Source: Serpula lacrymans var. lacrymans S7.9 (taxonomy: Eukaryota; Basidiomycota; Agaricomycetes; Boletales; Serpulaceae). Taken from it: a DNA stretch of 64,000 nt. Location of the stretch: contig NW_006763302.1 of assembly GCF_000218685.1 (NCBI RefSeq), positions 974,868-1,038,867 on the forward strand, in the 5' to 3' direction. Shown in pieces: positions 22,760-33,076 of the stretch. The translations under genes and the position numbers were made by a program. Under the pieces are notes generated by a model. It did not search any database, was not told where the DNA came from, and worked only from the letters and a program-made list of their open reading frames with translations. Position 1 is the stretch's first letter. Each line of letters starts with the position of its first letter.

Positions 22760-23821
22760 ATGTCATTGCAACCCCAAGACATGAATGCACTACTGCACGC
22801 AATGCGTACGCAGATAGCTGCATTAACCTCGCAGCTCGCCGAGATACAGGCCAATCCCCCTGTAGCAACCCCCTCGGTAGAGAAAAAGTTTAACAAGAAA
22901 GTCGAAGTCGTCGCTGACCCTGGCGCCTTCAAAGGAGATAGAGCGCAATTTGCCGAATGGTGGATCAAACTCCAGATTTGGGTCAAGGTGAACTGGGACG
23001 TGTTTGCCGACGATTTTGAGGTAGCCACTGCGGTGCTATCCCGCCTAAAAGGACCTGTGGCGGGTCAATAGGCCCAAGTACAATTACAGGAGTGCTACAC
23101 TGCGGGAGTGTGGCCCACCTGGGACGATCTCAAAATAGAGATCGAAAAATATTTCAAACCGCAAGCTGAGCGTGACTGGGCGCGTCAGCAAATCCGTTCC
23201 TTCAAACAAGGAAACATGAGGACGGATGATTTTGTAACCCGGTTCCTGGCCCTCTCAATCCAAGGGGGTCTTGGCAATGAACATGCAGTAGAACTGCTAG
23301 AACGCAATGTGAACCCTCGCATTGCAGAGCAGATCTATCTGCAAGATACACGAAGCGACAACTTGGCCCTGGCGGCTGAGGAAGTACGACGAGTCGGTAG
23401 AGCCATAGAGCTCTACACCATGCACCAAGGTGGCGGGTCCACCAAACAAAACAACACATCCCAGAGGCGCCCTGGGTCATCAAACCAACATCAAAATCAC
23501 TCTCACGGGTTCCAGCCGTTTGGGCTGCAACCAGGTCGGGGTGCCCCTATGGATATCGGCGCGGTCCAGGGCAGACAGACCCGCAGATTTACCTGCTACA
23601 ACTGTGGGCAGGAGGGGCACATAGCCCGAAAGTGTCCAAATGGAGCGCAGGCCGCTCAACAAAAAAATAACCAAGGGCGCCAGGCGCGCCAACTAGAATC
23701 AGAAAAGCCGGACGATCGGCTTAACTCATTAGCCGGTCGTTCTTACAACGAAATCCGGGCTTTCTTCTACGACCAGCAGGTCAATGAAATGAAGGCCCAG
23801 GGAAAAGCATTTGGAGCTTAG
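22760..23821 (+). pseudogene. Gypsy1 gag, copy A (one stop)
   Basis: Structural Gag of Gypsy1. It starts MSLQPQDMNALLHAM at 22760 and ends FGA at 23821. It carries a retrotransposon Gag domain (EWWIKLQIWVKVNWD, then DLKIEIEKYFKPQ) and one CCHC zinc knuckle (CYNCGQEGHIARKC). The frame is broken by TAG at 23069-23071, where copy B has TAC, next to a CGA to CAA change at 23066-23068. The rest is intact. pol follows in the -1 frame relative to gag, which fits frameshift expression in Ty3/Gypsy elements, although no classical slippery site is obvious. Confidence 0.9.
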
Positions 23822-23826
23822 GTCAC

Positions 23827-26800
23827 TTGGGTACCTTAGCTCCCCCTCAAAATGAAGTAAACCACAACAAGGTGGCCCCTGCTCCGGGGTGTTGCACAAG
23901 CAATAACGGAATGACGGGGATGGCTCCCCAGTTTGTAAATAAATTCCTAAATTTGTTATCAGAAGTATGTACTTGTATGAAGAAATGTAACTGTAATATT
24001 TATGATACTACCGCTGCACCAGCGTCTCCCTTGGAGCGTGGCCCCGGCGAGACAAACACTAGGGTGCTTGATTCTGGTAAAACAAAAATAGAAAAACATG
24101 TATCATTCGAGATTTCCCCTTCTTCTTCTTCTTCTTTGGAGCCACCCTTTCCCGAAATCCCAAGGCGTGTGTTGATGCGCACATATTTATTCCAAAAGGA
24201 GATCCGTTTAGACGTTGGCGTGGAAAACCTTGCCAGGGGCAAAGTACACTCAACGAGCGCACTGCTTGATTCAGGCGCTAACGGAATCTTCATAGATCAG
24301 GTCTGGGCGAAGCAAATTGGACTCCCCCTTGTAAAATTAGAAGCGTCTATTCCTGTCTATAACATTAACGGTACGCTTAACGCAGGTGGCTGTATTACAC
24401 ACAAATGTTCTTTTGTGGTCGAATACCAAGGGCACAGAGAACGAGTCACTGCCGAAGCTACCCAACTAGGGAAGATTAATTTAATCTTAGGCTGGACCTG
24501 GCTATTTAAACACAATCCGGAAATCAACTGGCAGACAGGGGTTGTCACATTGTCACGTTGTCCCCAGAAATGTGTAAACTTGGGTAAACCTAATCACGTC
24601 CGTCACGATGAGCGTCTCGAGAAGTTAAACGCTAGTCACGTTTACGAGCTCAGATCTTTGGAAAAGATCGATGATGACGATGATGAGGTGAAGCCTGAGG
24701 AAGAGATTAAGAGGCTGGTGCCTCCCGAGTACCACAACTTCTGGAAAGTCTTTTCGAAACACAAATCAGAGCGCTTCCCAGAGGCTAAGCCTTGGGACCA
24801 TGCTATAGATTTGAAGGACACCTTTAAACCAAGAAAAGGACACATGATACCGCTCTCTGCCCCAGAGAGAGATGAGGTATCTAGTTTCATAGACGAACAA
24901 CTTAGGAAGGGTTACATCAGACCTTCCAAAAGTCCTATGACGTCCCCGGTGTTCTTCATTCCTAAAAAGGATGGTAAGAAGCAAATGATTATGGACTATC
25001 GTTACGTGAATGAGCACACGGTTAAAAATGCGTATCCGCTGCCTTTGATTAGTCAGCTAGTGGACAAATTGGCTGGCGCCAAGATCCTGACAAAGATGGA
25101 TTTCAGATGGGGGTACAACAATGTACGAATCAAAGAGGAAGATGCTTGGAAGGCCGCGTTCACGTGCCACCGAGGATCTTTTGAACCCCTTGTTATGTTC
25201 TTTGGGTTGACTAATTCACCGGCAACCTTCCAGAGCATGATGAACGAGATCTTTGCGGATATGGAAAACTGTGTCGTCATTTACATTGACAATTTTTTAA
25301 TATTTACGAAGTCGGACGATGAGGCTGAGTATGACAAGATCGTGCAAGAAGTCCTTCGACGCTTACAGGAATGGGACCTATTCGTCAAACCCGAAAAATG
25401 TAACTTTAAAGTGAAGGAAGTAGACTTCCTCGGTATGATCATAGGCCAGAACAAAATCAGGATGAACCCTGAGAAAGTTCAAGCTATTTTGGAATGGCCA
25501 GAACCTACTCGCGTCAAAGGAGTTAGGGCCTTCCTTGGCTTAGGCAATTTCTACCAAAGGTTTATTGAAGACTTCGCAAAAATCACGAGACCGTTGAACG
25601 ATCTCACAAAAAAGGACATTGTTTGGCATTGGGGCGCCAAAGAACAAGAAGCTTTTGATAAGCTTAAACAGGCATTTACAACAGCGCCCATATTGGCATT
25701 TCCCGAGTTAGACAAAGAGTTCCGGTTAGAAACCGACTCTTCTGACTTCGCCACTGGGGCTGTTTTATCAATCAAATGCCCTGACAATCTTTGGAGGCCT
25801 TGTGCCTATTTATCGCATAGTTTGTCGCCTACAGAGCGCAACTATCAAATTTACGACAAGGAGATGCTGGCCATCATTAGAGCTTTAGAGCACTGGCGGC
25901 ACTACCTAGAAGGTGCTAGACACCAATTCGAAATTTGGACCGATCATAAGAACCTACAGTACTTCATGACGGCCCGAGATCTGAACCAAAGACAGGCCCG
26001 CTACGCGGTGTACTTGTCAAGGTTTAATTATAAATTAATTCATAAGCCTGGAAGCTCAATGGGGAAAGCGGACACTTTATCCAGAAGAGAGGATCATGCC
26101 AACGGCATTGAAGATGACAACAAAGGTGTCACCCTGATAGATCAATCAAGGGTTGCCAATGTTAGAATTGGGCAAGATTCCGATCTTCTGGAAGTCTTCA
26201 GGAAAGACATCTCCCCAGAGGAAAAGGCACGCCTTGACGGCAATGAAAATTATTTATGGAAAGACGGGCTCTTTCATTTTAAAGACAAAATCTATGTGCC
26301 TGAGTCCGCAAGGATCAAGGCAATAGATAGACATCACGACACTCCAGTGGCTGGGCACCCTGGATGGCAACGAACGATGGAGTTGATCTCCAGAAACTAC
26401 ATGTGGCCTGGCATGGTCAAAGACGTACAGGAATAGGTAAAATCCTGTCTGAGATGCGCCATGGCCAAGAATTCTCACCAACCGCCGGCCGGTAAACTCA
26501 TGCCAAACCCGATACCAGCTGGTCCCTGGCAGGATATATCGGTGGACTTCACAATGGATCTGCCCGAGTCAAACGGGTACAATTCAGTAATGGTGGTAGT
26601 AGACCGCTTCTCCAAAGAAGTGGTATTCATACCCACCAATAAAACCATCGCCGCCGCCGGTACGGCAGACCTATTTAAAGATTTTGTATGGTCCATCCAT
26701 GGGTTACCAGAGACGATGATCTCCAATAGAGGACCGCAATTTGCTAGCGAATTTACGAAAGAATTATGCCGGATGCTGGGCATCAAACCTAAACTGTCCA

Positions 26801-27693
26801 CGGCGTTCCATCCGCAAACCGATGGACAAACGGAGAGAATCAACCAGGAGTTGAAACAGTATCTCCGTATATTTATTAATGACAGACAGACAGATTGGGC
26901 TAAGTGGCTGAAGATAGCCCAGTTCTCTTACAATATCAAACAGTCGTCGGCTACAGGCAAGGCACCATTTGAGGTTACTAGATCGTACCTTCCTAGAATG
27001 GGTGTAGAACCTGGCAAAAGCAAGAACGAGGCTGCTGAGAACATGGCGAAAGACATGAAGTCTGTCTTGGACAAAACGTGCAAGGCGCTATTTAGAACTG
27101 CAGAGCAGATGAAAGACAGGGCAGAGCGTAGACGCTCTAAAGCCCCTGATTACAAAGTCGGCAACCTGGTCTGGTTAGACACCGACCACTTAAAATTAAA
27201 AGATCGGCAGTCTAGAAAACTGACCGAAAAGTGGATTGGCCCTTACCGGATTAAGGAAGTCAAACCTAATGCGGTAGAGCTGGAACTCCCAAAAAGAATG
27301 AGGGTGGTACCCACAGTTAACATCAGCCGTGTAAAACCCTACAAGGGACCGTTGCCGGGACAACGTGTAGACTGGCCCGGACCGGTAGTAGTCACCCAGG
27401 AAGGTGAAGAAGAATTTGAAGTCGAACAAGTGGTAGATGCACGCTTGAAGCGTGGAAAATTAGAGTTCCTGGTCCTATGGAAGGGCTATGGAGACGAGGA
27501 CAGAACGTGGGAACCAGAAACCCATCTGGAAAACTCCCGCGACACTGTTTGCGAATTTTATTCCAAGAATCCCGCAGCTCCCAGGAAGCTTAGAGGCATG
27601 GATTCGAAACTTTTTAATTCTCTTTTCCAACCGATGCCCGAAAATTTTACTACTACCTCCGGTATCTGGTCGAGCCTGGAAGTCGAGCCTTAG
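23827..27693 (+). pseudogene. Gypsy1 pol, copy A (PR-RT-RH-IN-chromodomain, inactivated)
   Basis: Polyprotein with an aspartic protease (LLDSGANGIFID, about residue 148), reverse transcriptase, RNase H (LETDSSDFATGAVLS) and integrase zinc module (HHDTPVAGHPGW...SCLRC). The integrase core and a C-terminal chromodomain follow (VVDARLKRGKLEFLVLWKGY). A TAG at 26434-26436 splits it, where copy B has TAC. The RT catalytic box is YIDN (25282-25293) instead of YIDD. The second integrase Asp is replaced in ISNRG (26719-26733). Both substitutions are CGA to CAA relative to the inferred ancestor. The element cannot move on its own. Confidence 0.93.
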
Positions 27694-27741
27694 AGGGGGG
27701 GTAGTGTTACGATAACACAAATTCCGGACATCTCCTCCTGT
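27692..27741 (+). repeat. polypurine tract and truncated 3' LTR of Gypsy1 copy A
   Basis: The purine run AGAGGGGGGGTAG precedes TGTTACGATAACACAA at 27705. LTR similarity stops after about 37 bp (GACATCTCCTCCTGTTG), then the sequence joins the Gypsy2 RNase H region. The join has lost most of the 3' LTR. Confidence 0.8.
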
Positions 27742-27764
27742 TGTCTGTTTACCTTCTGGGGGTC

Positions 27765-29996
27765 TCAGAAGTAGGTGAGGTTCTGATGGTCGGTGAATAT
27801 GGTGAACTGGTGTTTAGCTCCCATGAGAAGGTGTCGCCATTCTTCTAACGCGTGCATTACCGCTAGCATCTCTTTATCCCAGATAGCATAATTTCTCTCT
27901 GCAGGGTTCATCGACTTTGACAGGAATGCAACCGGTCTCCATTTCCCTTCTTGCTGCTGGGATAACACCGCTCCTGTGGCATAGTTGGAGGCATCACATT
28001 CAACTTTGAATGGATCTTCATCGTTAGGGATTGCAAGTGTGGGCGAGGTGGTGATTGTTTTTTTGAGAACGTCAAACGCTTGTTGTTGGTCTTCAGCCCA
28101 TTCCCAGTCTACCTTTCCGGTGAAAATTGTCAGCGGTTTGGCAATTTTTCCATAGTCCCTAATGAATCGTCTGTAAAAGTTCGAGAATCCTAGGGACAAC
28201 TGTAACTCCTTCTTGGTTCGTGGTATCGGCCATTCTGCGACCGCTTGTACCTTTAGCGGGTCCATGCAAATCGTATCATGGGAGATGATCATTCCTAGAT
28301 ATTCAACCTCTTTCTTCTCGAACTCGCATTTCTCTGGCTTGAGATATAACTGATTGTCTGCAAGTATCTGAAGAGCTTTGGATACAATCTTCCTATGTTC
28401 TTCTAACGAGTCGGTGAATATCAGGATCCTTCGTTGATTAGGTCTCGGAGAAGTCGGTCCATCATTGTTTGAAAGGTGGCTGGGGAGTTTGTAAGTCCGA
28501 AAAACATAACCAGAGGTTTGAACAGTCCTCTGTTAGTTTTGAAGGCGGCCTTGTGCTTATCTCCTTCTTTGATTTGAACGTTATTATATCCCCAACGGAC
28601 ATCTAGCTTGGTGAAGAATCTAGCTCCTTTGAGTCGGTTTATCAATTCTGAAATGAGGGGTAACGTATATCGGTTTTTAATCGTGAGGGCATTAAGTTTC
28701 CGATAGTCTTGTACCGGTCTGAGAGATCCGTCTTTTTTCTTGATAAAGAAGAACAGGGATGCGTAAGGGGATTTAGATACTCTAATCCTCCCTGTCTCCA
28801 GGTTCTCTTTCAAGAATTCGTCAAGATGAATTTGTTTGTCACGGTTAAGTGAATACGTTTTACAGTCTAGACCTTTGGCTTCTGGTAGGAGTTCAATTGC
28901 GTGGTCCCAGACTCGTCGTGGGGGTAGTTTGTCAAATGACACTTTCGTGAATACTGGCTCAAAATGATGATAAAACGGGGGAACAACGTCTCTGAATGTG
29001 AGTGTTGACTTTGCTCGTTCTGATTCTTCCGCAATCTGTTGGCTTTTGGTTTGAGATATGTTGCTTTCAACAGAAATTTTGTCAATCCTGCTCTGTAAGT
29101 CTACAGCAATGACTCTATCTCCGTCTTCAGGGTGATACTCCGTATCATCGGAAGGGTAAGTGATGGTGTTGGTTTGCCAGTTGATATTGGGATTCGTGCG
29201 TTGTAGCCAGTCATGTCCTAATAAAATTCTGGTCTTTTTCTGTCCAGTGACCAGAAAGTCCATTAATTCCGTGCGACCTGCCACCGTTAGGCAAAGTGTC
29301 ACATATTCCGTCAGAGGTCCAGTGCAATTTTTGGTTCCATCTGCATTTGAAACAACAACACAAGTTGGGAGTGGTTTAGTGGAAATGTTGTGTTGCCGAA
29401 CAAAGGCTTCGTCAATGATAGAGTCTGTGCATCCCAAATCTATCAGAACTGGTATGACATGCATCTGGTGATTGTCGATAGTGGATAGTTGGCATTGTAG
29501 TGAGAGTTTGCGTTGATGAGATGGGGGGAGAGATGCAAAGTCTTTGATCACATTCAATTGTTCTACGATGTAATCTTCATCGTGTTGCTTGAGCAAATTG
29601 ATTGTATCCGTCGTGATGTGGGGGTAACACTGGGGTGAGGCCCAGTTGCGAACCGATGCTTTAGCTCTTTCTTCTTTCTGGTCTTTAATTCGTCGAGCCA
29701 ACCATTCCGCTGAATGTGGCTTAGCGTATTTCTCGGCACGTAGGTTTTGGGAAACATGTTTTGATTTATCAGTTACAAATACATTTTCCGAACCATGCTT
29801 ACTGGTCAGAGAGTTTGTGCTTACTCCTGACCTTCGAGAAAATCCTTCGTCTTTGTCTCCTCCTGGGTTGTGGTTGCTTCTTTAGCTGCAACTTTCTTCA
29901 GAGGGCAGTTCTTTGCGATATGACCCGGCTGGCCACATCCGTAACATAATCTGAACCGACTCTGTCTGTCTGTATCCATAGGTACGCCTTGTCCGG
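27765..29996 (-). pseudogene. Gypsy2, 5' half: gag zinc knuckle, protease, RT, RNase H
   Basis: Minus strand, right to left. The gag tail has a CCHC knuckle (CYGCGQPGHIAKNC, about 29950). The protease-RT ORF is 29701-28421, with a protease motif altered to IDLGCTDS (usual D-S/T-G). RT motifs are KKKDGSLRPVQDYRKLN and [13 protein letters not shown]. The RNase H ORF is 28292-27765 (ECDASNYATGAVLS, ending DHQNLTYF). The RT frame ends right where the YxDD box should be: INEG is followed by ILIFTDS with the catalytic box missing (about 28428). The right end is cut by R1 at 29997, and the left end runs into the Gypsy1 LTR remnant. The 3' half is at 18555-19623. Confidence 0.88.
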
Positions 29997-30329
29997 TGTC
30001 GATGATGAGAACTGTTGTTAGAAAACCACACACAAAAACAAACTAACAAACAATCCTCCCAGATTCCACGGAACTTGTTTATGGGCTTTGCCTCCTAGAA
30101 CAGTGGGTGCTCTGGTTGTTCGTGGGGTGGTATGTATGAAGGTCCTTCAAAGTAAAACCCAGAGAGGTATGGGTGTGGGTTTTGAGGAGGAGGGATAGTT
30201 GAATTTATAGAAGATGGGGGCTTAATGACGAGTATAGAAGAGCACTACCTTGCTAATCGTAGCACAAGGTAGGTTTGAGGATGACAAAGATGACAGGGTG
30301 ACGAGGTTCCCAGTGATAGCAGGCTCCTG
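29997..30329 (-). repeat. R1 fragment
   Basis: It starts TGTCGATGATGAGAACTG and aligns with the other R1 units to GTGATAGCAGGCTCCTGA, where it joins unrelated sequence. Confidence 0.7.
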
Positions 30330-30923
30330 AGGTGCTCCACAGCCTCCTGGCTCAATTTGTTAATAGGGTCATCAAAAGATGCATCCTGTACCAACATAAT
30401 AAATTGCATCTCTTGCTGTATTTGTGGAAGGATGACAGAAGCTGTAAGTTGGTCTATAACAAGACCCAGAGGCTTGCAGCAGAAAACGCAGGGGGGAGGC
30501 ATCTGGTGGTGGAAATTTGGATAGAATTGGTGCCTCGTTTAGCTGTAAACATGGTGGCCTTGTTAAAAAGAACTCAGTAGTAAACAGAATATAAAACTCA
30601 CTTGAACGGCAGAACTTTTAGTGTGTTTGCACCATTTGGCATAATTTGCCCAAGTGCCTTTGTTGACACGTTTGGATGAGGCTGTGTGCTCCTACACTGC
30701 TGGGGCCTGCACTTGACTCAGCCTGCTGGGAGTCATACAGGGCTGTGAGGTTGGGAAAAGCCTTTTCCATCTGAATCTTCTGTTTCTCATCTTTTGTAGC
30801 TTCAGCTAGGTGCCGATACCAGGTAGACCTAGAAATTTGGTGAGCTTTACCCTGACTGTGTTTCATGCAAACACAAGTCAAGCTTTTGTTGGGGTTTTCA
30901 GGTGCAAAGTGATTTGTTTGCAT
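30330..30923 (-). pseudogene. N-terminal relic of a DNA-transposon-like protein
   Basis: Minus-strand frame 30923-30618 holds a Cys/His header followed by HQISRSTWYRHLAEA, the kind of N-terminus seen on multi-copy Agaricomycete transposase-type proteins (CACTA/Tnp2-like and relatives). A second piece (30502-30330) reads KPLGLVIDQLTASVILPQIQ and DDPINKLSQEAVEHLRS. The catalytic domain is absent and the left end is cut by R1. Family assignment is tentative. Confidence 0.35.
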
Positions 30924-30999
30924 TTAATTATGCTGGAAGGAAAGAAGTCATTGAAGTAGAAGAGCCCAGTGTTAAGAACAAAGCTTAAAGGAAGTGTTT

Positions 31000-31328
31000 A
31001 ACCACTTGCTGAGAGCTATCAGAGACTGGAAACTAGAGTCCAATGAGAGAATACAGAAGGTATACAGTACCTAGAGTCCAATGTGAGTGACTATATTATG
31101 AGAGAGTACAGAAGGTATACAGTACGTAGAGTCCAATGTGAGTAACTAAATAATAGGAAGCATTGGACTCTGCAGTATTGTCAGAAGTTTTGTAAACAAA
31201 GGTAAACAAAGGAGTCACAGAGTCGAAATAATAGAGAACACAATCAATACTGAATGATAGAGGAATAGATAGAGAAAGGAATAGAAATAAGTAGAACACA
31301 CAAAGGTGCAGAATCACCAAAACTAACA
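31000..31328 (-). repeat. R2 repeat (LTR-like), with internal 62-bp-spaced direct repeats
   Basis: Read on the minus strand it starts TGTTAGTTTTGGTGATTCTG near 31328 and matches 58756-58909 for about 155 bp. Further in, the unit CAGAAGGTATACAGTAC...TAGAGTCCAATG occurs twice (about 31042-31082 and 31108-31139). The TGTTAG start suggests a Copia-type LTR; no coding part is attached. Confidence 0.55.
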
Positions 31329-31636
31329 CCCAGTTGTTTGCCTCAGGCTTGCACGTGTGATTAATGTGATTAGTGATTCACACTTAAGGCAGATTTCAAA
31401 TTTGACTTGCATGCAACTCAAGGTGAACCCAAGCATAAGATAACTTATATTTCAATGTGCTGATCTGTGCTAATGATGTGTAAAAACATATATTAAAACA
31501 GAAAGTCTCATCCGCGCATAGTCAGTATCACAGGGACTCGACAGCCGGACATTGAACATTGAACTCAAGACTGCGAGTCTCTACAAATCTAACGCAAGCT
31601 TGCCAATATCAACTCCACTTCCAGACGCTCATCACA

Positions 31637-32060
31637 ATGAGTTTCTGCGCAGCTATATTGTGGTTTAGCAAGGCATTGCCTCCACAGTACAAGTTTGCGG
31701 CCGAGCATATTCCAGATCTGTTGGGGAAGATTATAATTGTAACCGGTGCCAATACAGGGATTGGGAAGGAGACGGACAAGGGGGGTGATTATGTGGTTTT
31801 GTGCTTTCCAGCTTCTACCCAAAACATCTGCTCACACTGACTGGTGTCATGACCCTATGGTAGGTTTTATTGGAACATAATGCAAAGGTGTATATTGCTG
31901 CGAGAAATCAGACTCAGTCAGAGGATGCTATTCGTGAACTCAAAGAGAAGACATTTGGTATCCCAAGAATTTGAGATGCTTTGAAACCTAAAAAGATAGT
32001 CAGCTTGCTGATTCCCATTTTCAAGTGTAGTTTGCGATATTGCGACTCATTTGTTGCAGC
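31637..32060 (+). pseudogene. short-chain dehydrogenase (SDR) 5' fragment
   Basis: It starts MSFCAAILWFSKALPPQ at 31637. It shows the NAD(P)-binding motif KIIIVTGANTGIGKET (the TGxxxGxG signature), then after an intron-like gap ending near 31860 the next family segment LLEHNAKVYIAARNQTQSE. It fits the retinol-dehydrogenase-like SDRs common in mushrooms. The frame hits a TGA at about 31973, and the catalytic YxxxK region is absent. It is a truncated, non-functional copy in a repeat-rich setting. Confidence 0.7.
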
Positions 32061-32086
32061 TGCATCAGGAAAAACCATTTTTCTAT

Positions 32087-32550
32087 ATAGCTAAGCATGC
32101 TTCTATGGCTTCTATAACAGCTATAGCATTACTATAATAGTCAAAAATTTTCTATAATAGATATCATAACTGCTATGGTAGCTATAGCAGCTATAGTAGC
32201 CATAATGGCTTGTTTCTATCTATGGGAACTTTGTTCTGATTGTGATAAAAACACCATTATTACTCACTAAATGGTTTAGCACATATATTAGCCTGCTTAT
32301 TTATGTAATAAAAGTCTATCACATATGTCCCAAATATTGTTTGTATATTTCAGCAACCAGGCATTGCTATGATAGATGCTATAAGTGCTATGGCAGCTAT
32401 AGGAGCTATAATAGCTTGTTGTTTTCCATGAGACATTTTTCTGGTGGTAATGAGAATGCTATTATTATTCATACAATGGTTTGTTATGCATATGGACTAG
32501 TCTCATGGTTTTATAAAAATCTATCACAAATATTCAATTGTACAGATACT
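32087..32550. repeat. diverged tandem dimer rich in CTATAG
   Basis: Two related units of about 190 bp (about 32150-32340 and 32360-32550). Each starts with CTATAG/GCTATGG-rich sequence and ends with AAATCTATCACA(A/T)AT-like sequence, separated by about 205 bp start to start. No ORF. The origin is unknown. Confidence 0.5.
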
Positions 32551-32677
32551 AAAGAACACCACTAACATCACATCAAATTTGAAGTGTTTTGCTTGACGCA
32601 CAAGGATGGATTTAAGCGGAGTTTGAATATGTGGCACCAAAGCGAATTTTTCAGCAGTTAACTTTGAACACTATAAT

Positions 32678-33065
32678 TGTAACAACCAAGAGTGATTTAC
32701 TCTGGCGCACACAGCACACACTATAAAGAAGAGGAAGTTGGGGAGTGATTACCCCTTAGGCTGCAGTGAGTTAGTTGGTATACAACAGGAGGACTCACTG
32801 AGGAGTCTCCTGGATCTATTGGGGTATATATACTACTACAGGTTTGTTTGTACATATGTACTATACAGTTGATGAAGGCAGTGGCTGATGATGTCATAGG
32901 GCCTAGCCCGTATGGCCAGCTCCACTGCGTGAGAGAGTTGAATCTAAAAATAAGAGAAAGGCAGCGCGGCGCGGGAAAGGGGAAATGCCGCGTGGCGCTT
33001 AAAGTATAGAGTTGAAGCGGAGAATAAAAAGAAAGGAAATGTCCGGAAATTGTGTTATCGTAACA
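32678..33065 (-). repeat. 3' LTR of Gypsy1 copy B
   Basis: 388 bp, on the plus strand TGTAACAACCAAGAG to TTGTGTTATCGTAACA, followed by the polypurine tract (CTACCCCCCTTCTAAGG on the plus strand). Confidence 0.92.
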
Positions 33066-33076
33066 CTACCCCCCTT

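Larger units (their letters stand above)
21851..27741 (+). mobile_element. Ty3/Gypsy chromovirus, Gypsy1 copy A
   Basis: Nearly full-length element: 5' LTR 21851-22240, leader 22241-22759, gag and pol in different frames, a polypurine tract (AGAGGGGGGGTAG) just before 27705, and a 3' LTR cut after about 37 bp. It lies inside R1 sequence on the left and abuts Gypsy2 on the right. All open frames carry inactivating changes (see gag and pol). Structure and domain order (PR-RT-RNase H-IN-chromodomain) define a chromovirus. Confidence 0.93.

Noticed and set aside
23800..23840. Possible +1 programmed frameshift site (CTTAGG) between Gypsy1 gag and pol
   Set aside because: The +1 frame meets a stop soon after; the open pol frame is the -1 frame, so the Ty1-like heptamer is probably coincidence.
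31033..31140. Short direct repeats considered as a possible CRISPR-like array
   Set aside because: Only two units, in a eukaryotic repeat-rich region; part of the R2 repeat.
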